Source of the DNA: Thermoplasmata archaeon
GTDB taxonomy: Archaea; Thermoplasmatota; Thermoplasmata; Lutacidiplasmatales; UBA184
Length of the DNA: 64,000 nt
Assembly (NCBI GenBank): GCA_028864975.1
Contig: JAGWLG010000004.1
Location: forward strand, 1-64,000
Direction: 5' to 3'
In this document: positions 44,343 to 52,566 of the stretch, piece by piece
Position numbering within the stretch: the stretch's first letter is position 1
Layout of the letters: every line of letters begins with the position of its first letter
Position numbers and translations under genes: made by a program
Notes under the pieces: generated by a model
Database searches by the model: none
Seen by the model: the letters and a program-made list of their open reading frames with translations, nothing else
Told to the model about the DNA's origin: nothing

Positions 44343-45092
44343 TTGCCCAGGTCCATCACGTACAGTGTCGTGGACTCGACCCAGGAGGTCGCCCTCCGTC
44401 TGGCCCGGGAAGGGGCCCCGCACGGGACCTCGGTCTCGGCGGAGACGCAGCTCCTGGGGCGCGGGCGCGAGGGGCGTGCCTGGGCCTCGCCCAAGGGAGG
44501 GCTCTACGCCTCCGTCGTGCTCCGCCCGGAGGCCTCCGCCTTCCCCTTGCTCTCGCTCTCCGCAGGGCTCGAGCTGCGGGAGCTCCTCGCCGAGCGTGCG
44601 CCCAAGGCCAAGGTCATGATCAAGTGGCCGAACGATCTGCTGCTCGTTCCCCGGGACGCTCCGGGGTCGGCCCGCAAGGTCGGTGGGGTGCTGACGGACA
44701 TCATCACCCGTCCCGGGATCACCACCGTCGCGGTCGTCGGGGTGGGGCTGAACGTGGACGTCGCCGTGTCCGACCTCCCCCCCGATCTCCAAGGACAGGT
44801 GGCGTCGCTGCGGGAGTTCACTCCCGGGCCCGTCTCGGTCCGAGACCTGCAGGAGCCCGTGCTCCATGCGGTGGTCCGAGCGTGCCAACGCGTCTCGACC
44901 TCGGAGGGTCGTGCGAGCCTGCCTCAGGCCGTTGCGAAGCACCTCTTCGGGGTGGGGAGCCCGGTCGCGCTCGAAGGGGCCCGAGGGACCTTCCGGGGCG
45001 TGGGCCCCGGTGGCGAGGCGCTCGTCGAGCCCGAGGGCGGGGGCCCGCCGCGCGCGCTGCATGCCGGCGAGCTCAAGATCGAGGTGCCATGA
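44343..45092 (+). CDS. birA: Biotin-protein ligase
   Basis: TTG start; SVVDSTQEVALRLAREGAPHGTSVSAETQLLGRGREGRAWASPKGGLYASVVLRP...IKWPNDLLL...KVGGVLTDI...VVGVGLNV. Confidence 0.92.
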   Translation: MPRSITYSVVDSTQEVALRLAREGAPHGTSVSAETQLLGRGREGRAWASPKGGLYASVVLRPEASAFPLLSLSAGLELRELLAERAPKAKVMIKWPNDLLLVPRDAPGSARKVGGVLTDIITRPGITTVAVVGVGLNVDVAVSDLPPDLQGQVASLREFTPGPVSVRDLQEPVLHAVVRACQRVSTSEGRASLPQAVAKHLFGVGSPVALEGARGTFRGVGPGGEALVEPEGGGPPRALHAGELKIEVP

Positions 45093-46726
45093 CGACCACG
45101 AGCCGTCCGCCCACGGGCTCCGACGGGGTCGGGAAGGGGGGCGCAGCGGCCCCGCCTGGTCCCTCTCGTTCCCACCGCCCCTCCCCGCGCGAAAGGTTCG
45201 CCCGAGAGAAGGCCCGTGTCCGAGAAGGGGCGGGGAAGGACCGACAGGAGAAGCTCCGCGCCCAGGGGAGGCTGGCAGCGCGCGAGCGGTTGGAGACCCT
45301 GTTCGACCCCGGGACCTTCGTCGAGATCGACCCGTTCGTCTCCCACCGCATCACTTCCTTCGGGCTCTCTGAGCGACGGATCCCGGGCGACGGGGTCGTC
45401 ACAGGATGGGGCAAGATCGAGGGGCGGGTCGTGGCGGCCTTCGCGCAGGACCCGACGGTCTTCGGCGGGGCGCTGGGGGAAGCGCACGCCAGCAAGATCG
45501 TGAAGATCATGGAGTTCGCGGCGAAGGTCGGAGCCCCGGTCGTAGGCCTGAACGACTCCGGGGGCGCGAGGATCCAGGAGGGGGTCGTCTCCCTCGGGGG
45601 CTACGGGGAGGTCTTCCACCGCAACGTGCTCTATTCCGGGGTCGTCCCCCAGGTCTCGGTCATCCTCGGAGCCTGCGCGGGGGGAGCGGTCTACTCCCCG
45701 GCCATGACGGACTTCATCATCATGGCCGAAGGGGCGAGCCACATGTTCATCACCGGACCGGACGTGATCCGCACGGTCACGGGCGAGGAGGTCACCCACG
45801 AACAACTGGGGGGAGCCCATACGCACGCGTCGAAGAGCGGCGTGGCCCACCTGGTCGCTCCGGGGGAGAAGGAGGCGCTCGCCCTCACTCGACGGCTCCT
45901 CTCGTACCTTCCGTCGAACAACCTCGAGGACCCGCCCTCGTCCCCGCCTCGCTCGCCTCCGCCCTCCGCTGCGGGAGAGCTCGACGCCCTCGTTCCCGCC
46001 GAGGCCGACCGGCCCTACGATATGCACGAGGTCATCGGGCGGGTCGTCGACCCCGAGAGCACGCTCGAGATCTTCCCGTCCTGGGCCCCGAACATGATCA
46101 CCGAGCTCGCCCGGCTCGACGGTCACCCGGTCGGGGTCGTCGCGAACCAGCCCCAGGTCCTCGCCGGTTGTCTCGACATCGAGGCCTCCGAGAAAGGTGC
46201 ACGCTTCGTTCGCACCTGCGACGCCTTCAACTTGCCGCTCTTGACCTTCGTGGACGTTCCGGGGTTCCTCCCCGGCACGCAGCAGGAGTACGGCGGGATC
46301 ATCCGTCACGGCGCGAAGCTCCTCTTCGCGTTCTCCGAGGCGACGGTCCCCAAGCTCACGGTGATCCCCCGCAAGGCCTACGGCGGGGCCTACGATGTCA
46401 TGTGCTCGAAGCACATCGGTGGGGACTACAACGTGGCCTGGCCGCAGGCGGAGATCGCGGTCATGGGCGCGGAGGGCGCGGTGAACATCCTCTTCCGCCG
46501 AGAGCTCGACAAAGCGCCGGAGGGGGAGCGCTCTTCCCTGCGCAAGACGCTCACCGACGAGTACGCGGCCGAGTTCCTCAACCCCTACCTTGCCGCCGAA
46601 CGGGGCTACCTCGACGACGTCATCGACCCGAGCGAGACCCGCAAGAGGCTCCTGGAGGCCTTCGAGGCGCTGCGGGGCAAACGGCAGGACCGTCCCCCGA
46701 AGAAGCACGGGAACATCCCGCTGTGA
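45089..46726 (+). CDS. Acyl-CoA carboxylase / methylmalonyl-CoA carboxyltransferase (12S-like) subunit
   Basis: RERFAREKARVREGAGKDRQEKLRAQGRLAARERLETLFDPGTFVEID...VVGLNDSGGARIQEGVVSLGGYGEVF...GPDVIRTVTGEEVTHEQLGGAHTHASKSGVAH. Confidence 0.94.
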   Translation: MTTTSRPPTGSDGVGKGGAAAPPGPSRSHRPSPRERFAREKARVREGAGKDRQEKLRAQGRLAARERLETLFDPGTFVEIDPFVSHRITSFGLSERRIPGDGVVTGWGKIEGRVVAAFAQDPTVFGGALGEAHASKIVKIMEFAAKVGAPVVGLNDSGGARIQEGVVSLGGYGEVFHRNVLYSGVVPQVSVILGACAGGAVYSPAMTDFIIMAEGASHMFITGPDVIRTVTGEEVTHEQLGGAHTHASKSGVAHLVAPGEKEALALTRRLLSYLPSNNLEDPPSSPPRSPPPSAAGELDALVPAEADRPYDMHEVIGRVVDPESTLEIFPSWAPNMITELARLDGHPVGVVANQPQVLAGCLDIEASEKGARFVRTCDAFNLPLLTFVDVPGFLPGTQQEYGGIIRHGAKLLFAFSEATVPKLTVIPRKAYGGAYDVMCSKHIGGDYNVAWPQAEIAVMGAEGAVNILFRRELDKAPEGERSSLRKTLTDEYAAEFLNPYLAAERGYLDDVIDPSETRKRLLEAFEALRGKRQDRPPKKHGNIPL

Positions 46727-46757
46727 TCCCGCCGGGCCTTCGCCACAGAGGAGGAGG

Positions 46758-47195
46758 CTACTCCGAGCGAGCGGAGGTGGACCCCTGGACCAGCTTTCGG
46801 ACCGTGCCCAGGACCACCGTCGCCCGCTGAAGGAACTCCCTGGCGCGACGAGGGTCCCGCACGTCGCGCGTCGGGCCGACCCCCTTCTGGCTGCCATAGA
46901 GGGCCGCTTCGCGGCGGTCTGCCAGAGCATGGGAGAGTTCCGCCATCTCAGGGATCGCCGACCGGAACCAGGCTGGGAACTTGTCGCGGTGGTCCTCGAG
47001 CACGAACCCGACGTCGTGGAACTTCGGGTAGTCGATCCCCGCCGACCGCAGGGCGGACTTCAACGAAAGCTCGACGGCCTCTTGGGAGAACCGAACGACA
47101 TCGGGGGTACGACGGCGGCCGAGGGCCGCGCGCGCCGCACGGACCCGCTCGTCGGCGCGAACCAGGAACTCCTCAGGGCCATCCTCGGGATTCAC
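46758..47195 (-). CDS. HEPN domain protein (pair 2)
   Basis: EFLVRADERVRAARAALGRRRTPDVVRFSQEAVELSLKSALRSAGIDYPKFHDVGFVLEDH. Confidence 0.8.
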   Translation of the reverse strand: MNPEDGPEEFLVRADERVRAARAALGRRRTPDVVRFSQEAVELSLKSALRSAGIDYPKFHDVGFVLEDHRDKFPAWFRSAIPEMAELSHALADRREAALYGSQKGVGPTRDVRDPRRAREFLQRATVVLGTVRKLVQGSTSARSE

Positions 47196-47929
47196 GAGGC
47201 GAGCACCTCCGCGAAGACCGAGCCCCTCGGCACTTCCCAGTAGCGCGCTCCCGTGGCGTCGCGCAACCGCCGGGCATGGAGGTCTCGGAGCCGGTGGCGG
47301 ACCTGCTCGAAGCGGCGAGAGAGCAACCGGTCCCGGTCCAGGATGACGATGGCGTCCTCGGCGAGGTCGAGCCAGAGGTAGCGGGGCGCGTCCACCTCCG
47401 ACGGCGAGAGCAAGATGACGGAGGGTGGATGGCACTCACGTAGGGCGGACCACTGACGAGCGAGCAGGGGCCCGAGATCGGCGTGCAGGGAACGGAGCTC
47501 GTCGGGGCGCTCGGAAGGGGGTCCCTGCAATCCCTCGACGACCCCGAGAAGGTCGACATCGCTCTGGGCGCCCTCCTCGCCCCGCGCGACAGAGCCGAAG
47601 AGGGCCAGCCCACGTAACCGGGCGCCGTACGTGCGCAGGAGCCATCCAACGGCGACTTGGAGAGGAGGGAGGGACCGATGTCCGACCAGGCGTTCCCCCC
47701 AGTCGCGCTCCATCCGGGACAGGGCCGCCAGGGGGTCGTGGAGGACGTGGACCCCCCTGCCGAGGGAGAACGCCCAGCCTCGTGCGGCGAGGCGAGAGAG
47801 AAGGAGGTTCGTCCACGTCTCGCTCGAACGGAGAACCTCACGCGCATCGCCGTTCGAGAAGGGTCTCGGGCCGAACGCCCCTTGGAGTTGAGCGTAGGCA
47901 CGAGCTGCCGATGGGGACAACCATCTCAT
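47192..47929 (-). CDS. MNT-type nucleotidyltransferase with N-terminal winged helix (pair 2)
   Basis: RLRGLALFGSVARGEEGAQSDVDLLGVVEGL; N-terminal wHTH-like segment; ATG 47929. Confidence 0.85.
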   Translation of the reverse strand: MRWLSPSAARAYAQLQGAFGPRPFSNGDAREVLRSSETWTNLLLSRLAARGWAFSLGRGVHVLHDPLAALSRMERDWGERLVGHRSLPPLQVAVGWLLRTYGARLRGLALFGSVARGEEGAQSDVDLLGVVEGLQGPPSERPDELRSLHADLGPLLARQWSALRECHPPSVILLSPSEVDAPRYLWLDLAEDAIVILDRDRLLSRRFEQVRHRLRDLHARRLRDATGARYWEVPRGSVFAEVLAS

Positions 47930-48064
47930 TTCAGATATTATATCATATTTGGCTATAAACACGTTCGCGAGCCCTGAGCGGGCGGTCACCGTCAGGGCGC
48001 CGCGGCCCGACCCGAATGTTGGGAGGAAAGGAGATAACCTGACGCAGCACGGACATCTCGCGGC

Positions 48065-49615
48065 ATGGTCGAGCTCACCGAGACCGTCCTTCGCGACGGG
48101 CACCAGTCGCTCATCGCGACCAGGATGCGGACCCGGGACATGCTTCCCGCGGTCGAGCGCCTGGACGCGGTCGGTTACCGCTCGCTCGAGGTCTGGGGCG
48201 GCGCGACCTTCGACGTCTGCCTGCGCTATCTCCACGAGGACCCCTGGGAGCGCCTGCGGGAGATCAAGCGGCGAGCGAAGCGGACGCCGCTCCAGATGCT
48301 CCTCCGGGGGCAGAACCTGGTGGGCTATCGCCACTACCCGGACGACGTCGTCGAGCGCTTCTGCGCGAGGGCCGCGAAGGAGGGGGTCGACCTCTTCCGC
48401 GTCTTCGACGCGCTCAACGACCCCAGGAACATGCGCACGGCGGTCCGAGCGATCAAGAAGGCCGGGGGACGAGTGCAGGGGACCATCTGCTACACCGAAA
48501 GCCCGGTGCACACCCAGGAGGCGTTCGTGTCCCTGGGCCGCGAGCTCGCCGAAATGGGTTCGGACGAGCTCTGCATCAAGGACATGGGCGGGTTCATGCC
48601 GCCCCACGCGGCAGCGGCGCTCGTCTCCGCACTGAAGAAGGAGATCGGGCTCCCGATCGCGGTCCATACGCACTCCTCCAGCGGCATGGCCCTCATGGCC
48701 CTCCTCGCGAGCGCCGAGGCCGGAGCGACCTCCCTCGACACGGCGCTCTCGCCTTTCGGAGGAGGGACCTCCCAGCCCCCGACCGAGTCCGTCGTCGGAG
48801 GCCTGCGTGGGACGCCGTTCGCCACCCGGCTCTCCCTGGAGCCGCTCGCCGACCTCGCCGACTACTTCCAGGGGGTGCTGGAGCGCTACCGCCCCATGCT
48901 GGAGTTCCGTTCGCTCCAGGTGGACCCTCAGGTCCTGCTCCACCAGGTCCCGGGGGGGATGCTCTCGAACCTCTTCTCGCAGCTGAGGGAACAGGACGCC
49001 CTCGGGCGCCTCCCTGAGGTGCTGAAGGAGGTGCCGCGGGTGCGGGAGGACCTGGGCTACCCTCCACTCGTGACGCCCACGAGCCAGATCGTGGGGATCC
49101 AGGCGGTCTTCAACGTCCTCTTGGGGCAGCGCTACAAGGAGATCACGAAAGAGGTCCGGGACTACGTGAAGGGCCTCTACGGACACGCTCCCGGTCCGAT
49201 CTCCTCCGACCTTCAGCACCGGGTCCTCGACGGGGCGGCGCCCCTCGACGGACGACCGGCGGACCTCCTCGCGCCCGAGTACGAGAGGATACGGAGCGAG
49301 CTCTCGGCGCTCCTCCCGGCGGCCACGGAGGAGGAGGTCCTCTCCTACGCTATCTTCCCCCAGGTGTTCAAGGAGTATCTCGTGGGTCGGTCGAAGGGGT
49401 ACACCGCCGAGATGCTGACCGTGGCCGCCGCGGGAGTGCTAGCGGCCCTCCGAGCTCCTACCGTCGCGGCCGCGCCTCCCTCCACGGCGCTCTCCTCAAC
49501 CTCGCCGACCTCCTCCGTCGCCGCTCCGTCCTCCGGGTGGGCGCTCGCGGGTCGGATACGAAGCATGGATCCCCATCGGTGGCAAGATGCGTATACAGCT
49601 CGTCGTCGACGGTAA
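48065..49615 (+). CDS. Pyruvate/oxaloacetate carboxyltransferase (5S / PycB / OadA-like)
   Basis: VELTETVLRDGHQSLIATRMRTRDMLPAVERLDAVGYRSLEVWGGATFDVCLRYLHEDPWERLR...LLRGQNLVGYRHYPDDVV...AVHTHSSSGMA. Confidence 0.94.
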   Translation: MVELTETVLRDGHQSLIATRMRTRDMLPAVERLDAVGYRSLEVWGGATFDVCLRYLHEDPWERLREIKRRAKRTPLQMLLRGQNLVGYRHYPDDVVERFCARAAKEGVDLFRVFDALNDPRNMRTAVRAIKKAGGRVQGTICYTESPVHTQEAFVSLGRELAEMGSDELCIKDMGGFMPPHAAAALVSALKKEIGLPIAVHTHSSSGMALMALLASAEAGATSLDTALSPFGGGTSQPPTESVVGGLRGTPFATRLSLEPLADLADYFQGVLERYRPMLEFRSLQVDPQVLLHQVPGGMLSNLFSQLREQDALGRLPEVLKEVPRVREDLGYPPLVTPTSQIVGIQAVFNVLLGQRYKEITKEVRDYVKGLYGHAPGPISSDLQHRVLDGAAPLDGRPADLLAPEYERIRSELSALLPAATEEEVLSYAIFPQVFKEYLVGRSKGYTAEMLTVAAAGVLAALRAPTVAAAPPSTALSSTSPTSSVAAPSSGWALAGRIRSMDPHRWQDAYTARRRR

Positions 49616-50153
49616 GAGGCAGGAGCTCGAGGTCGACCTCGCCAAGGGCGAGGTGCGCCTCGGTGGGCGGAGCGTGCCGTTCCACGTGGTCGACGACGCG
49701 GGCGGGCGGGTCGAGGTTGATGTGGGGGGGGAGAAGCATGTCCTCGAAGGTTGGCCGGACGGGGCACCCTCGCCTCCGACGAACACGCTCGTCGTGAACC
49801 GGGAGCTCCATCGTGTCGAAGGCGTTCACGCGGAGACCGAGCGCGTCCTCACCCCCACCCTATCCTCCCAGGAGAGAAAGACCCCGGTCCCCCCGACACG
49901 CGCTGCCGCGTCCGGCCCGTCCTCGGACGGCCCCGGCGTCCCGATCGCGCCGCCGATGCCGGGGAAGGTCCTCGAGGTCCGGGTGAAAGAGGGCGAGGAG
50001 GTGGTCCCAGGACAGACCCTGCTCGTCCTTGAGGCGATGAAGATGCGGAACGAGATCCAGAGCCCCGGCGCGGGGAAGGTCCAAGGGCTGTCGGTCGCGC
50101 CCGGGGCGATGGTGAAGGCGAAGCAGGTGCTGCTCCGGATCGTTCCCCCGTAG
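49587..50153 (+). CDS. Biotin carboxyl carrier protein (1.3S-like)
   Basis: IAPPMPGKVLEVRVKEGEEVVPGQTLLVLEAMKMRNEIQSPGAGKVQGLSVAPGAMVKAKQVLLRI. Confidence 0.93.
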   Translation: MRIQLVVDGKRQELEVDLAKGEVRLGGRSVPFHVVDDAGGRVEVDVGGEKHVLEGWPDGAPSPPTNTLVVNRELHRVEGVHAETERVLTPTLSSQERKTPVPPTRAAASGPSSDGPGVPIAPPMPGKVLEVRVKEGEEVVPGQTLLVLEAMKMRNEIQSPGAGKVQGLSVAPGAMVKAKQVLLRIVPP

Positions 50154-50264
50154 GGCCTGTCGGCCCCGCTCACGCGACCCCGCGTGGTCAATACCCGCAG
50201 GTGAGCTTTCGTGAAGGCTCGAGCAACCCTTGAAAGGGAGGTTCGGCCTATCAGAAACAACGCC

Positions 50265-50606
50265 ATGACGAAGGCCATGGGGGGACGACCCGATCCGAAC
50301 GCGGTCCAAGAGGCCATCCGTCGGATCGTGGGGGCCGCGCACCCCGTTCGCATCATCCTCTTCGGCTCGGCCGCTCGCGGGGAGATGAGGGACGACAGCG
50401 ACCTCGATATGCTGGTGGTCTGCAAGCCGCCCCTGGACCGGGTCGAAATGACGAGCCGTATCTACGAGGGACTCCTGGGGGTCGAGTTCCCGGTCGATGT
50501 TCTTGTCGTGACCGAGGAGTCCCTTGCGAAGACCCGGGACAACCCGGGTTTCATCTACGGCACGGCGTTGGAAGAGGGGAGGGAGATCTATCTCGCCGGA
50601 GCCTGA
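50265..50606 (+). CDS. MNT-type nucleotidyltransferase (pair 3)
   Basis: PVRIILFGSAARGEMRDDSDLDMLVVCKPP. Confidence 0.88.
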   Translation: MTKAMGGRPDPNAVQEAIRRIVGAAHPVRIILFGSAARGEMRDDSDLDMLVVCKPPLDRVEMTSRIYEGLLGVEFPVDVLVVTEESLAKTRDNPGFIYGTALEEGREIYLAGA

Positions 50607-50982
50607 GTACCTCGGAGCCCCCACAGAGTGGCTGACCAGGGCTCGGAGCAACCTTGAGCTCGCGCACCGGGCGGTGGGTCCCGGGGTGTTGTGGGAGGAT
50701 CTCGCCTTCGAGGCCCAGCAGGCCGCCGAGAAGGCTCTCAAGGGCGTTCTGATCGCCCGAGGCGGCTCCTTCCGAAAGACGCACGACATCGGCGTCCTGC
50801 TTACTCTTCTCCGGAATGCCGGTGTCGAAGTGTCGCACGACCTCGATGCTTCGGTCCATCTAAGCCAGTACGCGTTCGCAAGCCGTTACCCGTCCGAGGT
50901 GCCTCTCACGGAAGCAAACTTCCGTGAGGCGCTGCAACTCGCCGAAGCCGTGGTGGCGTGGTGCGAGACGCAGGTGGCGTAG
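50524..50982 (+). CDS. HEPN domain protein (pair 3); start uncertain
   Basis: EWLTRARSNLELAHRAVGPGVLWEDLAFEAQQAAEKALKGVLIARGGSFRKTHDIGVLLTLL...YAFASRYP. Confidence 0.85.
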   Translation: MRRPGTTRVSSTARRWKRGGRSISPEPEYLGAPTEWLTRARSNLELAHRAVGPGVLWEDLAFEAQQAAEKALKGVLIARGGSFRKTHDIGVLLTLLRNAGVEVSHDLDASVHLSQYAFASRYPSEVPLTEANFREALQLAEAVVAWCETQVA

Positions 50983-51083
50983 CCCGCTGTTGTCGTTCTT
51001 CCTCGCTCACGGCGATTTCTGGCCGCCATGCTTTGGGCTCGAGGCACCAACACCTTAATGGGTCCCGCCGTGGCGGCCCCTTC

Positions 51084-52550
51084 ATGCCGCCTCCACCGCG
51101 CCGCGTCATCCCGGTCGAGCGGCTCGACGACTGGCGGTACCGCCTCCCCAAGTCCACTGTCCCCGGGATGAACACCGACGGGATCCTCTTCTCGACGCCA
51201 AAGCTCGTGGAAGGATCCATCTCCGACGGGTGCTTGGAGCAGCTCGCGAACGTAGCGACGCTCCCCGGGATCCTCGGGAGCTCCCTCGCCATGCCGGACA
51301 TCCACTTCGGCTACGGCTTCCCCGTGGGGGGCGTGGCCGCCTTCGACCTGACCGAAGGGGTCGTCTCCCCCGGAGGGATCGGCTACGACATCAACTGCGG
51401 GGTCCGATTGATCCGCACCGACCTCACCGCCGTGGAGGTGAGGACGCGCCTTCGCGAGCTCACCCGAGCCCTGTTCGAGGCCGTCCCGAGCGGCGTGGGG
51501 AGCAAGGGCGGCGTGCGCCTGGACCACTCTGAGCTGGACAAGGTCCTGGAGGGCGGGGCGCGTTGGGCCGTGGAGCAGGGCTACGGCGTGGGCGAAGACC
51601 TTGAGCACCAGGAGGAGCACGGCAACCTTGCGGGCGCCGTCGCTTCCAGGGTCAGCGCACGGGCCCACGAGCGGGGCTTGAAGCAGTTGGGGACCCTCGG
51701 CTCCGGCAACCACTTCCTCGAGGTCCAGGAGGTAGCGGAGGTGCTCCGCCCGGAGGCCGCGAAGGCGATGGAGCTCGTTTCGGGCCAGGCTGTCGTCATG
51801 CTCCACACCGGCTCGCGCGGGCTCGGCCACCAGGTGGCGACAGACTACATCGCGCAGTTCGACGAAGGCTTGCGCGTGCAGGGGAAGACGCTCATCGACC
51901 GCCAGCTCTCCTGTGCGGGAGCGGACTCTCCCGAGGCCAAGGCCTACCTCGAGGCCATGGCCTCCGGGGCCAACTTCGCGTGGGCCAACCGGCAGATCAT
52001 CACCGACGGGGTCCGTAAGGCCTTCTCGAAGGTCTTCGGTCGGACGGCCGACGAGCTGGGGGTGCGCGTGGTCTACGACCTCTCCCACAACATGGCGAAG
52101 GTCGAAGAGCACGTCCTCCCGGACGGCGGGCGGAAGAAGGTCATCGTCCACCGCAAGGGAGCGACGCGCGCCTTCCCCGAGGGACGGGAGGAGATCCCCT
52201 CCCGCTATCGTTCGGTGGGGCAACCGGTCCTGATCCCCGGCGACATGGGGACCGCGAGCTACGTCCTGGTCGGGGCCCCCGGGAGCATGGAGCGTTCCTT
52301 CGGCTCGGCCTGCCATGGGGCAGGGAGGGTCCTCTCCCGCGCGGCCGCGACGCGCCGGTTCCGGTTCCGCGACGTGACGGAAGGCCTCGCCGCGAAGGGG
52401 ATCATCGTCGAGTCGGCGAGCAGGGAAGGGGTGACGGAGGAGGCCCCGGGCGCCTACAAGGACGTGCACGAAGTGGTCCGCGCGACGGAAGGTGCCGGGC
52501 TTGCCCGCGTCGCCGTCCGCCTCTCCCCGCTCGGGGTCGTGAAGGGGTAG
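51084..52550 (+). CDS. rtcB: tRNA-splicing ligase RtcB
   Basis: LPGILGSSLAMPDIHFGYGFPVGGVAAFD...GGIGYDINCGVRLIRT...GTLGSGNHFLEVQEV...LHTGSRGLGHQVATDY...SHNMAKVEEH...HRKGATRAFP. Confidence 0.97.
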   Translation: MPPPPRRVIPVERLDDWRYRLPKSTVPGMNTDGILFSTPKLVEGSISDGCLEQLANVATLPGILGSSLAMPDIHFGYGFPVGGVAAFDLTEGVVSPGGIGYDINCGVRLIRTDLTAVEVRTRLRELTRALFEAVPSGVGSKGGVRLDHSELDKVLEGGARWAVEQGYGVGEDLEHQEEHGNLAGAVASRVSARAHERGLKQLGTLGSGNHFLEVQEVAEVLRPEAAKAMELVSGQAVVMLHTGSRGLGHQVATDYIAQFDEGLRVQGKTLIDRQLSCAGADSPEAKAYLEAMASGANFAWANRQIITDGVRKAFSKVFGRTADELGVRVVYDLSHNMAKVEEHVLPDGGRKKVIVHRKGATRAFPEGREEIPSRYRSVGQPVLIPGDMGTASYVLVGAPGSMERSFGSACHGAGRVLSRAAATRRFRFRDVTEGLAAKGIIVESASREGVTEEAPGAYKDVHEVVRATEGAGLARVAVRLSPLGVVKG

Positions 52551-52566
52551 CCGCCCTCGGGTCGGC

